Shown: piece by piece, positions 8,457-17,036 of the stretch | Layout of the letters: each line of letters begins with the position of its first letter | How positions within the stretch are numbered: the first letter of the stretch is position 1 | Position numbers and translations under genes: made by a program | Assembly (NCBI GenBank): GCA_945871425.1 | Contig: CAMBVS010000018.1 | Span: forward strand, 1-63,081 | Direction of reading: 5' to 3' | Length of the DNA: 63,081 nt | From: Rhizobium sp. Q54 | Lineage (GTDB): Bacteria > Pseudomonadota > Alphaproteobacteria > SHVZ01 | The notes under the pieces: model-generated | Told to the model about the DNA's origin: nothing | The model's input: the letters and a program-made list of their open reading frames with translations, nothing else | Database searches by the model: none

Positions 8457-10472
8457 ATGAGGATCGTGACCGAGTTTCCGCGTCGTGTGCGCGAAATCGA
8501 GAATACCTGGATCACGCTTTCCGATGGCTGCCGCCTCGCCGCCCGCATCTGGCTGCCTGAGGATGCCGACGGCGATCCGGTGCCGGCACTGCTCGAATAC
8601 CTGCCCTACCGTAAGCGCGACTTCACCGCCGTCGCCAACTCGCAGATGCATCCCTACTTCGCCGGTCACGGCTACGCCTCCGTCCGCGTCGACCGCCGCG
8701 GATCGGGCGACTCCGACGGTCTGATGTTCGACGAATACATCGCGCAGGAACTGAGCGACGGCGCCGAGGTCATCGCCTGGCTCGCGGGGCAGCCCTGGTG
8801 CACCGGCAATGTGGGCATGTTCGGCAGCTCCTGGGGCGGCTTCAACGCGCTGCAGGTGGCGGCGCTCCGGCCGCCGGCGCTGAAGGCGATCATCACCTCG
8901 TGCTCGACCGACGACCGCTATGCCGACGACATGCACTACATGGGCGGCTGCCTCCTCAACGACAATCTGATGTGGGGCTCGACCGCGTTCAGCTTCATGG
9001 CACGGCCGCCGGACCCGGCGCTGGTCGGCGAGCGCTGGCGCGAGATGTGGATGGCGCGGCTTCAGAACACGGAGTCGCTGGTCGCGACCTGGATGCAGCA
9101 TCCGAGACGCGACGCCTATTGGAAGCACGGCTCGGTGTGCGAGGACTTCGGCGCCATCCAATGCCCGGTCTTCGCCGTCGGCGGCTGGGCCGACGGCTAC
9201 TCGAACGCCATCCCCCGCCTGCTCGAGGGATTGAAGGTGCCGAGGAAGGGCCTGATCGGCCCCTGGGGCCACCGCTGGGGCCACCAGGCCGTCCCCGGCC
9301 CGGCCATGGGCTTCCTCCAGGAGGCGGTCCGCTGGTGGGACCATTGGCTGAAGGGCAAGGACACCGGGATCATGGGCGAGCCGATGCTGCGCGCCTGGAT
9401 GCAGGACTGGGTCCCGCCCCGCACCTTCTATGCCGAGCGCCCCGGCCGCTGGATCGCCGAGGCGTCGTGGCCGAGCCCGAAGATCGGTCAGCGCCGCTGG
9501 CACCTCAACGCCTTCAATCTCGGCGACCGCGCCGAGCCCGAGCAGGCGCTGAGCCATTCCTCGCCGGTCACCACCGGCGAAGCCGCGGGCGAATGGTGCC
9601 CCTATGGCTATCAGGCGGAAATGCCGGGCGATCAGCGCGAGGACGACGGCAACTCGCTTTCCTTCGACTCCGATGTGCTCGGCGAGCGCATCGAGTTCCT
9701 GGGCGCCCCCGTCGTCACGCTCGATCTCGCCGCCGACCGCGCGGTGGCGCAGATCGCCGTCCGCCTCGACGATGTCGCCCCCGACGGCGCCTCGACCCGC
9801 ATCACCTACGGTGTCCTCAACCTGACCCACCGGGACAGCCACGAGTACCCGGAGGCGCTGGTTCCGGGCAGGCGCTACCGGGTCCGGGTCCAACTCAACG
9901 ACGTGGGCTATGCCGTCCCGCCCGGCCATCGCCTGCGCATCGCCATCACGACCGCCTATTGGCCGCTGATATGGCCAGCGCCGGAGCCGGTGACGCTGGC
10001 GCTCTTCACCGGCGCCTCCACCCTCGACCTGCCGGTGCGGGCGCCACGGGAGGAGGACGCGCGGCTTCGCCCGTTCGATCCGCCGGAGGCGGCGGCGCCG
10101 CAGCCCCGGACCGAGCGCCGTCCCTATGCCCGCAGCCGCCGGCATTCGCGCGACATGATCACCGGCGAGCACGTGGTCGAGGCGGTGAAGGACCGCGGCA
10201 AGATCCACTTGACCGACATCGACCTCGAATATTCGGGCGGCGGGACGGAGCGATACTCGATCCAGCAGCGCGATCCGCTGTCAGCAAAGGCGCATTCGCT
10301 CTATTCGATCACCCATGCCCGCGGCCCCTGGCAGGTGGCGATCGAGACCGACACGACGGTGACGGCGACGAAGGACGCCTTCCTGGTCACGGCCAAGCTG
10401 GAGGCCTACGAGTCCGGCGTGCGGGTCTTCTCGCGGACCTGGGACACGACGATCAAGCGCGAGCTGGCGTGA
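8457..10472 (+). CDS. CocE/NonD family serine hydrolase (X-Pro dipeptidyl-peptidase S15 type)
   Basis: A 671-aa alpha/beta hydrolase of the cocaine-esterase/PepX family. The nucleophile elbow is GSSWGG with S125; the Asp is in GGWADGYSN and the His in GPWGHRWGH. The oxyanion-hole region is EYLPYRKRD, and the C-terminal jelly-roll (VVTLDLAADR ... PPGHRLRIAITT) is complete. After the normal jelly-roll end there is an extra ~110-residue tail (YSGGGTERYSIQQRDPLSAKAH ... TWDTTIKREL) present in a subgroup of homologues. No signal peptide is seen, so it should be cytoplasmic. Substrate could be an ester or amide; not predictable. Confidence 0.9.
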   Translation: MRIVTEFPRRVREIENTWITLSDGCRLAARIWLPEDADGDPVPALLEYLPYRKRDFTAVANSQMHPYFAGHGYASVRVDRRGSGDSDGLMFDEYIAQELSDGAEVIAWLAGQPWCTGNVGMFGSSWGGFNALQVAALRPPALKAIITSCSTDDRYADDMHYMGGCLLNDNLMWGSTAFSFMARPPDPALVGERWREMWMARLQNTESLVATWMQHPRRDAYWKHGSVCEDFGAIQCPVFAVGGWADGYSNAIPRLLEGLKVPRKGLIGPWGHRWGHQAVPGPAMGFLQEAVRWWDHWLKGKDTGIMGEPMLRAWMQDWVPPRTFYAERPGRWIAEASWPSPKIGQRRWHLNAFNLGDRAEPEQALSHSSPVTTGEAAGEWCPYGYQAEMPGDQREDDGNSLSFDSDVLGERIEFLGAPVVTLDLAADRAVAQIAVRLDDVAPDGASTRITYGVLNLTHRDSHEYPEALVPGRRYRVRVQLNDVGYAVPPGHRLRIAITTAYWPLIWPAPEPVTLALFTGASTLDLPVRAPREEDARLRPFDPPEAAAPQPRTERRPYARSRRHSRDMITGEHVVEAVKDRGKIHLTDIDLEYSGGGTERYSIQQRDPLSAKAHSLYSITHARGPWQVAIETDTTVTATKDAFLVTAKLEAYESGVRVFSRTWDTTIKRELA

Positions 10473-10494
10473 GGCGCGGCGATCACCGCGCCTC
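10471..10494. terminator. Hairpin between convergent genes
   Basis: A perfect 9-bp stem (GAGGCGCGG / CCGCGCCTC) with a 6-nt loop lies between the convergent CocE and binding-protein genes. It lacks a T-tract but its position suits a bidirectional terminator. Confidence 0.6.
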
Positions 10495-10503
10495 ACCTCG
10501 ACG

Positions 10504-11592
10504 TCAGCGGCCGAGCGCTTTCTTCCAGCGTGCGATGAAGGCCTCGCCATTGGCGATCAGCTCCTTGTCCGGAGCGATGAAGACGACGTTCTTCTCGCCG
10601 ATCTTCTCCGTCAGCGTGACGAAGGTGCCGTAAGGCGTCTCGTCCTTCTTGATGTCGGCGCGATAGGGCATCTGCCCGGTCTTGCCGAAGGCGATCTGGC
10701 CGTCGCGGGACAACAGCAGGTCGAGGAAGACCCGGGCCGCATTCGGGCTCGACGCCGCCTTGGTGATGCCGACGTTGCGGGTCACGATCGGCGTCCCGTC
10801 ATTGGGGAAGTCCCAGCCGGCGAGCTTCGATGCCGCCGGTGCCATGTATTGCGGAATGCCGGCGCCCGAGGTCATCAGCGCGATCGCGTATTCGCCGGAG
10901 ATCACCTTCTCGCGCATCGGGCCCGCGCTCCGCTCCGGGCGCAGCGACGGGCCGAGCTGCTCGACCAGTGGCCACGAGGCCGGATAGGCCTTGGCCCAGG
11001 CGGCCCAGACGTTGCGCCCCATGGCGTTGCCTTCGGGATCGAAGGCGGTGATCCGCCCCTTCAGCTCGGGGTGCTTCTTGTAGAGGGCGGCCACGTCGCC
11101 GAGCGACTTCGGCTCCGCCATGCCCTGGAGTGCTCGACGGTTGAAGGCGATGATCATCGGATCGGCCGAGGCCGAGTAGACGCCCGGGAACGGCGTGCTC
11201 CATTTCGGCAGGGCCGGGCTCTCCGGCGAGACGTAGGGAGCGACTTGGCCGCGCTCGTGAATCTCGATCCAGCGGTCGGGCGCGGTCGCCAGGATGATGT
11301 CGGCGGTCCGCGTGCCGGTCTGGCTCTCGGCGTAGTACTTCTCCCAGAGCTCGTTGCCGGAGTCGGTGGTGTCGACCGCTATGCCGGGATAGCGCTGCTT
11401 GAACAGCTCCATGAACGGCGCCCAGTTGCCGACGGCGACGTTGGAGTAGACCAGCAGCTTGCCTTCCTTGCGGGCGGCCTCGATCACCTTGGCATAGTCG
11501 GCCGGATAACCGGCCGGAACGGTCTGCGCCTGGGCGCCCGCGGAAAGCAGAAGAGAGACGGCAAGCGAGAGTGCGCACAGAAGCTTCTTCAT
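10504..11592 (-). CDS. ABC transporter substrate-binding protein (Fe3+/AfuA-type)
   Basis: Periplasmic binding protein of 362 aa with a clear Sec signal peptide (LCALSLAVSLLLSAGAQAQ, cleavage after about residue 22). The mature part begins with the family-like AARKEGKLLVYSN motif, and DIILATAPDRWIEI and KWSTPFPGVYSASADP line the cleft. The ATG has a strong GGAGG upstream. It is third in the DUF1446-DUF4387 operon; the matching permease and ATPase are on the opposite strand behind the GntR gene. I infer that the six genes form one uptake-and-use module. This family is often annotated as iron-binding, but the neighbours suggest an organic solute. Confidence 0.88.
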   Translation of the reverse strand: MKKLLCALSLAVSLLLSAGAQAQTVPAGYPADYAKVIEAARKEGKLLVYSNVAVGNWAPFMELFKQRYPGIAVDTTDSGNELWEKYYAESQTGTRTADIILATAPDRWIEIHERGQVAPYVSPESPALPKWSTPFPGVYSASADPMIIAFNRRALQGMAEPKSLGDVAALYKKHPELKGRITAFDPEGNAMGRNVWAAWAKAYPASWPLVEQLGPSLRPERSAGPMREKVISGEYAIALMTSGAGIPQYMAPAASKLAGWDFPNDGTPIVTRNVGITKAASSPNAARVFLDLLLSRDGQIAFGKTGQMPYRADIKKDETPYGTFVTLTEKIGEKNVVFIAPDKELIANGEAFIARWKKALGR

Positions 11593-11620
11593 TGTTTCCT
11601 CCCGAGTCTTTGGTTTGAGG

Positions 11621-11929
11621 TCAGGGAATCTCGACCGCCATCAGCGGTGCGTTCTGCTGCCCACCATGGAGATCCGGATCGCCGACCTCGCCCTGGAAGG
11701 CCGGCCTGGGGATGCTGTACTTGAACCCGAGCGCGTTATCGCACTCGAAGAAACGCACGACCTCGACCGGGCACTTGTAGAGCCCGGCGAAGAGCTCGCG
11801 CGTGAGGACGCCGGAATCCTTTACGCGGCGATACTTCTTCTCGTCCTTGAACAGTATGTCGAAGGTCAGCACGAACGGCCCGGCGTTCTTGCTGCGGATG
11901 AGGGTGGCGAGCTCGGCCAGCTGGGTCAT
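11621..11929 (-). CDS. DUF4387 protein, partner of DUF1446
   Basis: A 102-aa protein with the DUF4387 layout: LIRSKNAGPFVLTFDILFKD near the N-terminus, then FFECDNALGFKYSIPRP and a C-terminal GDPDLHGGQQNAPLM segment. The family nearly always sits next to DUF1446 (AtuA) genes, sometimes fused to them, so the two are likely subunits of one enzyme. The gap to the upstream DUF1446 gene is 13 nt. Biochemical activity is unknown. Confidence 0.85.
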   Translation of the reverse strand: MTQLAELATLIRSKNAGPFVLTFDILFKDEKKYRRVKDSGVLTRELFAGLYKCPVEVVRFFECDNALGFKYSIPRPAFQGEVGDPDLHGGQQNAPLMAVEIP

Positions 11930-11942
11930 GGGCGGTCTCCGG

Positions 11943-13310
11943 TCAGCCGATCTCGAGGACGCGGGTGCGGAACATCTCTTCCTGCGTCCTCGGCACGGCG
12001 ACGTGGTTGAGGCAGAAGCGGTAGACGGCGCCGCGATCGAGCGGCACCGGGTTGTGCAGGAAGGCGATCGAGGTGATGCTGCCGCTCCATTCGGGGATCG
12101 GCGTGTGCAGTAACGGCTGACGGCTGATCTCGGCGATCTTGGTCGCGAGGTCCTGGGTCGAGGCGGTGACGTTCAGAACGATGCCGATCTCGTGCGGCGT
12201 CCTCGTCTCGGTCTCCAGCTTCCCCATGACGGCGTTCAGGCCATAGGCATGGAAATCAAGGCGGTAGTCGGTCTCGGCGAGCTTGAGGATCTCGCTGACC
12301 GAGGTCGTGGTCTTTTTCCGTACGTCCTCGATCCAGGTGTCGTAGTTGCGGATGAAGTAAGGATCGCGGATGCCGCCGATGACCACCGACTGGTAGCCGA
12401 CCTTCTCGGCGCCCTCGAGCTTCACGGTGTAGTTCTCGGAGTGCTTGAAGCCGCTGTTCCGGATGCGGACCGAGTATTCGTCGACCGCCTCGTAGGTCGA
12501 GTTGGTGAGGTCGAGCGTGCCCGACGACTCGACATGCAGGTGGGGATCGCCGTTCTCGTAGAAGGAATGCGCGGCGACGCTCTGCGGCGTACATTTCAGC
12601 CCTTCGCCATAGGGGCGGATCACCAGGTCCTCGTGGGTCAGCTTGGCGTAGATGACGCCGCGGCCGGCCGACTCGCAGACCTGCGTGCCGCACTCCATGA
12701 CCTTGCCGGCATGCCAGGCGAGGCCCTCGGGGAAGCCCTTCATGATCGGCATCGCGGCGAAGAGGGCGGAGTCGCTGCAGCGGCCGGCGACGACCAGCTC
12801 GGCGCCTTGGGCAAGCGCCCGCTGGAGCGGCTCGACGCCCATCATGCCGACGACATGCGAGGTGCGATCGAGCAGCGCCTCATCCAGATACGGCGCCGGG
12901 TCGAGCGGCTTGATCCGGGACTCCCGCAGGAGTCCCTTCAGGTACTCCGGCGACTGCTCGGAATGGATCGCCGCGGTCTTCACCTTGAACTGGTGCTCGG
13001 TCGCGATCTCGTTGGCGATGTCGACGACCCAGTCGACCTGGGCATCGATGCCGGCGGTGCCCGACGAGCCGATGAGGACCGGGATGCCGGCGCGCCGGGC
13101 GGCGGCGAGGATGATCTCGAGGTCGCGCTTGACCGCTTCTCTTGGGTAGTTCGACCGTCCGCTGCCCAGCGAGAACGGCCCGGAATCGGTGGTTCCCGCG
13201 TCGCAGGCGATGAAATGCGGCTTCAGCGCCATCGCCTCGTCGAGTGCCTTGGCCACGACCTTGCCGCCGCCGAGCCCGCCCGAACCGCACACGAACCGGA
13301 TTTCCTGCAT
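11943..13310 (-). CDS. DUF1446 / AtuA-family protein
   Basis: A 455-aa protein of the AtuA family, named from acyclic-terpene utilisation genes of Pseudomonas; the reaction is not established for most members. Visible motifs: N-terminal VCGSGGLGGGK, FIACDAGTTDSGPFSLGSGRS, PVLIGSSGTAGIDAQVDWVV, and ELVVAGRCSDSALFAA, the last looking like a catalytic or binding loop. It leads a leftward operon with DUF4387 and an ABC binding protein. A perfect 12-bp palindrome lies about 30 bp upstream of the ATG and recurs before the divergent GntR gene, so FCD-type control is likely. Confidence 0.88.
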   Translation of the reverse strand: MQEIRFVCGSGGLGGGKVVAKALDEAMALKPHFIACDAGTTDSGPFSLGSGRSNYPREAVKRDLEIILAAARRAGIPVLIGSSGTAGIDAQVDWVVDIANEIATEHQFKVKTAAIHSEQSPEYLKGLLRESRIKPLDPAPYLDEALLDRTSHVVGMMGVEPLQRALAQGAELVVAGRCSDSALFAAMPIMKGFPEGLAWHAGKVMECGTQVCESAGRGVIYAKLTHEDLVIRPYGEGLKCTPQSVAAHSFYENGDPHLHVESSGTLDLTNSTYEAVDEYSVRIRNSGFKHSENYTVKLEGAEKVGYQSVVIGGIRDPYFIRNYDTWIEDVRKKTTTSVSEILKLAETDYRLDFHAYGLNAVMGKLETETRTPHEIGIVLNVTASTQDLATKIAEISRQPLLHTPIPEWSGSITSIAFLHNPVPLDRGAVYRFCLNHVAVPRTQEEMFRTRVLEIG

Positions 13311-13340
13311 GGCCGCACCCTATCCCGTATTGCCCGTCTG

Positions 13341-13352
13341 ATTGTCGACAAT
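13341..13352. promoter_or_regulatory. GntR/FCD operator, site 1
   Basis: Perfect palindrome ATTGTCGACAAT, 31 bp upstream of the DUF1446 start. FCD-subfamily GntR proteins bind short palindromes of the TTGT...ACAA kind, and the adjacent gene encodes such a regulator. Confidence 0.7.
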
Positions 13353-13437
13353 TACTGACGAGCATCCCGCTGTCAATCTGCCCAGATCCTTTTAAAGGAA
13401 TGTTTCATGCGCATGTTTCGGAGATGAAGCCGGAACA

Positions 13438-13449
13438 ATTGTCGACTAT
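13438..13449. promoter_or_regulatory. GntR/FCD operator, site 2
   Basis: ATTGTCGACTAT matches site 1 at 11 of 12 positions and lies 9 nt before the GntR start codon, where binding would block autotranscription. Centres of the two sites are 97 bp apart. A separate palindrome, CATGCGCATG, is at 13406-13415 between them. Confidence 0.65.
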
Positions 13450-13458
13450 CATGGAGCG

Positions 13459-14154
13459 ATGAGCATCGAACCGGCCAACCCGCAGGAGCATGTATCGGCG
13501 TCAGAGCGCGTGCTGGAGCGCATCGGCCAGTCCATCCTTACGGGCGAACTCCTTCCCGGCACGCGCCTGACGGAAACCGACCTGGCGCAGCGCTTCGGCG
13601 TCAGCCGCGCGCCGCTCCGCGAAGCGCTGCTAAGGCTGGAGGAGCGCCAGCTGATCGAGCGCGTGCCGTTCTCGGGTATGCGGGTGGCCCCGCTCGGCCC
13701 TAGGACCATCGACGAGCTCTACGAGATCCGCGAAGTGCTGGAGGGCCTCGCCTGCCGGCGGGCCGCGACGATCATCACGCCCGAGCAGATGGACCAGCTG
13801 CGGGCGATCCTTTCGGAGCGCGCGTCCGTGCTGCGCGAGAGTCGCGGCACTGACGTGCGCCAGCAGCCGACCATTCACGACTTCCACAAGATGATCGCCG
13901 CGATCTCCGGCAACCGCGCGCTCGAACGCCTGCTGAACGGCGAGATCTGGAACTACCTGAGAGCCCAGTACCGGCGCTTTGCCCGGTCGCCGGAACGGGT
14001 CGATGTCGGCCACGGCGAGCATATGCGCATCGTCGAGGCGTTGGAGGCCGGCGATGGCGATCTGGCGGAGCTGCTGATGCGCCGGCACGTGGTCGCTTCC
14101 CGGCGGGAGCTGACCGCCGCCCGCGCCCGGGCCGAGCGCGAGGGGAAGCCTTAG
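13459..14154 (+). CDS. GntR family regulator, FCD subfamily
   Basis: A 231-aa repressor-type regulator. The N-terminal winged helix spans about residues 12-80 (SILTGELLPGTRLTETDLAQRFGVSRAPLREALLRLEERQLIERV is the recognisable stretch) and the all-helical FCD ligand domain follows, with metal-ligand type residues in TIHDFHKMIAAISGNRAL and VDVGHGEHMRIVEALEAGD. FCD domains usually bind small organic acids. It is divergent from the DUF1446 operon and codirectional with the permease and ATPase genes, with palindromes before both arms, so it very probably controls the whole cluster and itself. Confidence 0.93.
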   Translation: MSIEPANPQEHVSASERVLERIGQSILTGELLPGTRLTETDLAQRFGVSRAPLREALLRLEERQLIERVPFSGMRVAPLGPRTIDELYEIREVLEGLACRRAATIITPEQMDQLRAILSERASVLRESRGTDVRQQPTIHDFHKMIAAISGNRALERLLNGEIWNYLRAQYRRFARSPERVDVGHGEHMRIVEALEAGDGDLAELLMRRHVVASRRELTAARARAEREGKP

Positions 14155-14223
14155 ACGACGACGGGTGCCGGACAACGTTCCGGCGATCGCCCGAAAGCAA
14201 GACGACGACTTGAAGGGGGGAAG

Positions 14224-15957
14224 GTGGCGCAGATAGCCGATCCGGGGGCGGGTCTCGCACCCGGCCGCGTCGTCAGGCAGGGTTCGGGCGTGCTGGTGCA
14301 GTCGGCGATCTCGATCGTCTCGACGACGCTGATCGCGGTCGCGCTGCTGCCGGCGATGCTCCAGGCCTTCCTCGACAAGCCGCTCTACTATCCGGAGGCG
14401 ACGTTCACCTTCGGCAACTTCGCTCGCCTGTTCACCGATCCGGAGATCCTGCAGACCTTCGGCACCACAGCGGTCTTCTGCCTGATCGTCGTCTCGTTCT
14501 CGATGGTGGTCGGCACCACGCTCGCCATCCTGGTCGGGCGCACCGACCTTCCCGGACGCGGCTGGCTTCTCGGCGTCCTGCTCTGGCCGTTGTTCATCTC
14601 GCCGCAGATCATCGGCTTCGGCGCCATCCTGGCCTATGGCCCCTATGGCCTGCTCACCGCCTTCGTCGGCGACGCGATCGGCGTCCGCCTGCCGTGGAAT
14701 CTCTACTCGGTGTTCGGCATCGCCATTGTCTGCGGCATCGCCGCCGCACCGGTGACGATGCTCTACTGCATCGGCGCCGCCCGCCAGCAGGACCCGAACC
14801 ACGATGCCGCGGCCCGTGTCACCGGCGCCGGCCCCGCGCGCATCCTCAGGCGCATCAACCTGCCGCTGATGCGCCCGGCCCTGGTGTTCGCGCTGATCAT
14901 GAACATCGTCAGCGCGCTGGAGGCATTGGCGATTCCGCTGATCCTGGGCAACCCGGTCGGCATCAAGCTGCTGACGACGATGATCTACGATCTGAGCTTC
15001 GAGCGCGGCACGCCGAACTACGGCCTGATCGCGGCGCTCGCCCTGATGCTGATGACGCTCGTCGCGCTGCTCTTCGTGTTCCAGCGCCTGGTGCTGGCGG
15101 CCGGCCACCGCTTCGTCAGCCTCGGCACACGGGCGGGTCAGCTGAGAGCGCTGCCGCTCGGTCGCTGGCGCTGGCCGGTCTTCGGCGCGGTCCTGCTCTA
15201 CGTCGCCTTCGCCATCCTGGCGATCCTCGGCTGCGTCGCCATCCGCTCGGTAACCCAGGTGTTCTCGCCCGACATCTCGCCGTTCGAGGTGCTGACCTGG
15301 GCGAACTTCCACACCATCGTCTCGATCGATCTCTATGTCCGGTCGATCACCAACACGCTGATCCTGGCCGTCGTCGGCGCCGCCGCCGGCACCGTGCTGA
15401 TCGCCGCGGTGGCGCTGGTGGCGCAGCGCTCAGATTTCCCGCTCCGCCGCGCCGTCGACGGCATCGCCCAGCTGCCGCGGGTCATCCCCGGATTCATCGT
15501 CGGCCTCGGTGTCTTCTACGCCTCGGTGTTCATCCCCGGCATGAGCGTGCTCCGGAACACGATCTGGCTCCTGTTCGTGGCCTACCTGATCCGCTTCCTC
15601 AGCTCCGGCTACGGCATCGTCTCGCCCGCTCTCCTGCAGATCAGCCCTGACTTCGACCGCGCGGCGAAATCGGTCGGCGCCGGCTGGACCTCGACCATGC
15701 GCCGCATCGTGCTGCCCTTGAGCAAGCCGGCGCTGCTCTCATGCTTCATCCTGCTGATGATCCTGATCATCAAGGAGTACTCGTCGGCGGTGTTCCTGAT
15801 GGCACCGGGATCGGAGGTCATGGGCGCCACCATGCTTGCGCTCTGGATCCAGGGCCAGACCGGGCCGGTCGCCGCCCTTGCCGTGCTGCAGATTGCGCTC
15901 ACCGCCGTCATGACCGTGGCGGCAAAGCAGCTCCTCGGAGTGAAACTTCATGGCTAG
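14224..15957 (+). CDS. ABC transporter permease with two fused membrane domains (AfuB/FbpB type)
   Basis: A 577-aa inner-membrane permease with two BPD-type domains in one chain. Each half has an EAA-like loop: DAAARVTGAGPARILRRINLPLMRP in the first and DRAAKSVGAGWTSTMRRIVLPLSKP in the second. About twelve transmembrane helices are expected. The start is GTG with GAAGGGGGGAAG just upstream, 69 bp after the GntR gene. The downstream ATPase gene overlaps its 3' end by 8 bp. This arrangement matches ferric-type importers, but the operon context suggests an organic substrate shared with the DUF1446 arm. Confidence 0.92.
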   Translation: MAQIADPGAGLAPGRVVRQGSGVLVQSAISIVSTTLIAVALLPAMLQAFLDKPLYYPEATFTFGNFARLFTDPEILQTFGTTAVFCLIVVSFSMVVGTTLAILVGRTDLPGRGWLLGVLLWPLFISPQIIGFGAILAYGPYGLLTAFVGDAIGVRLPWNLYSVFGIAIVCGIAAAPVTMLYCIGAARQQDPNHDAAARVTGAGPARILRRINLPLMRPALVFALIMNIVSALEALAIPLILGNPVGIKLLTTMIYDLSFERGTPNYGLIAALALMLMTLVALLFVFQRLVLAAGHRFVSLGTRAGQLRALPLGRWRWPVFGAVLLYVAFAILAILGCVAIRSVTQVFSPDISPFEVLTWANFHTIVSIDLYVRSITNTLILAVVGAAAGTVLIAAVALVAQRSDFPLRRAVDGIAQLPRVIPGFIVGLGVFYASVFIPGMSVLRNTIWLLFVAYLIRFLSSGYGIVSPALLQISPDFDRAAKSVGAGWTSTMRRIVLPLSKPALLSCFILLMILIIKEYSSAVFLMAPGSEVMGATMLALWIQGQTGPVAALAVLQIALTAVMTVAAKQLLGVKLHG

Positions 15958-17023
15958 CGTCGCCGTCAGCAATCTCTCGCGTCACTTCGGTCCGGTGGTC
16001 GCGCTCGACGATGTCTCCTTCACCGTCGGCGACGGCGAGTTCCTGACCCTGCTCGGGCCATCGGGCTGCGGGAAGTCGACGACGCTGTCGGCGCTGGCCG
16101 GCCTCGACCGGCCGACATCGGGCGTCATCCGCATCGGCGACAGGGTCCTGTTCGACGGCGCCGCCGGCGTCTTCGTCGACGCCCAATTCCGCAATCTCGG
16201 CATGATGTTCCAGTCCTATGCGCTGTGGCCGCACATGACGGTGGCGGAGAACCTCGACTTCACCCTCGAGCTTCGCCGCATCCGCGGCCTTGAGGCGAAG
16301 CAGCGGATCGAGGAGACGCTAACGCTGGTCGACATGGAGGCCTATGCCGCCCGATATCCGGGCGAGCTGTCGGGTGGCCAGCAGCAACGGGTCGCGCTCG
16401 CCCGCACGCTGGTCTACCGGCCGGAGATCCTGCTGCTGGACGAGCCGCTCTCCAATCTCGACGCCAAGCTGCGCGACCGCGCCCGCATCTGGCTCGGCGA
16501 GCTGCAGAAGCGGACCGGCGTCACCACCGTCTACGTCACCCACGACCAGACCGAGGCGCTGGCGCTCAGCGACCGCATCATCGTCATGAACCAGGGGCGG
16601 ATCGCCCAGGTCGGCACGCCGAAGGAGATCTACGACGCGCCGACCGACGTCTTCGTCGCCGACTTCGTCGGCGCCAGCAACCTGATCAAGGCCGATCTGA
16701 CGATCGCCACCGACGGCACCGCCCAGGCACGGCTTCCTACGGGTGATCTTCTGCAGTTGCGGACCAGCCTTCCGAGGACGCCGGCCGGTCCGGTGATGCT
16801 TGCGATCCGGCCGGAAAAGATCGTCATCGACGGCTCGAGCGGCACCGGCGAGAACCGGTTGAACGCCGAGATCGTGTCACGAAGCTATCTCGGGGCCCGC
16901 AATCTCCTGGTCGTCCGCATCGGCGACCAGCGGGTCCGCGTCGAGACCAGCGAGCATATTCAGACGCCATCGGTCTCGGTCCGCCTGCCGGCCGACGCCA
17001 TCGGCGCCTATCCGGCGACGTGA
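15950..17023 (+). CDS. ABC transporter ATP-binding protein (AfuC/PotA-like)
   Basis: A 357-aa importer ATPase. Walker A is GPSGCGKSTT with K42; the Q-loop is in MMFQSYALWPHMTV; the signature is LSGGQQQRVALAR; Walker B is ILLLDEPLSNLD; the H-loop is VTHDQTEAL. A C-terminal TOBE-like barrel (from about residue 270, MLAIRPEKI) is typical of sugar, polyamine and iron importers. It overlaps the permease gene by 8 bp and ends 13 bp before the convergent MocR gene. Confidence 0.94.
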   Translation: MASVAVSNLSRHFGPVVALDDVSFTVGDGEFLTLLGPSGCGKSTTLSALAGLDRPTSGVIRIGDRVLFDGAAGVFVDAQFRNLGMMFQSYALWPHMTVAENLDFTLELRRIRGLEAKQRIEETLTLVDMEAYAARYPGELSGGQQQRVALARTLVYRPEILLLDEPLSNLDAKLRDRARIWLGELQKRTGVTTVYVTHDQTEALALSDRIIVMNQGRIAQVGTPKEIYDAPTDVFVADFVGASNLIKADLTIATDGTAQARLPTGDLLQLRTSLPRTPAGPVMLAIRPEKIVIDGSSGTGENRLNAEIVSRSYLGARNLLVVRIGDQRVRVETSEHIQTPSVSVRLPADAIGAYPAT

Positions 17024-17036
17024 GCCTCCCGCAGCC

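Noticed and set aside
8382..10208. Long open frame antisense to the CocE-like gene
   Set aside because: No family resemblance and arginine/alanine-rich shadow composition; the opposite strand encodes a clear hydrolase with catalytic motifs.
13406..13415. CATGCGCATG palindrome as a third operator
   Set aside because: A single short palindrome of a different sequence; kept only as a note beside the two matching operators.
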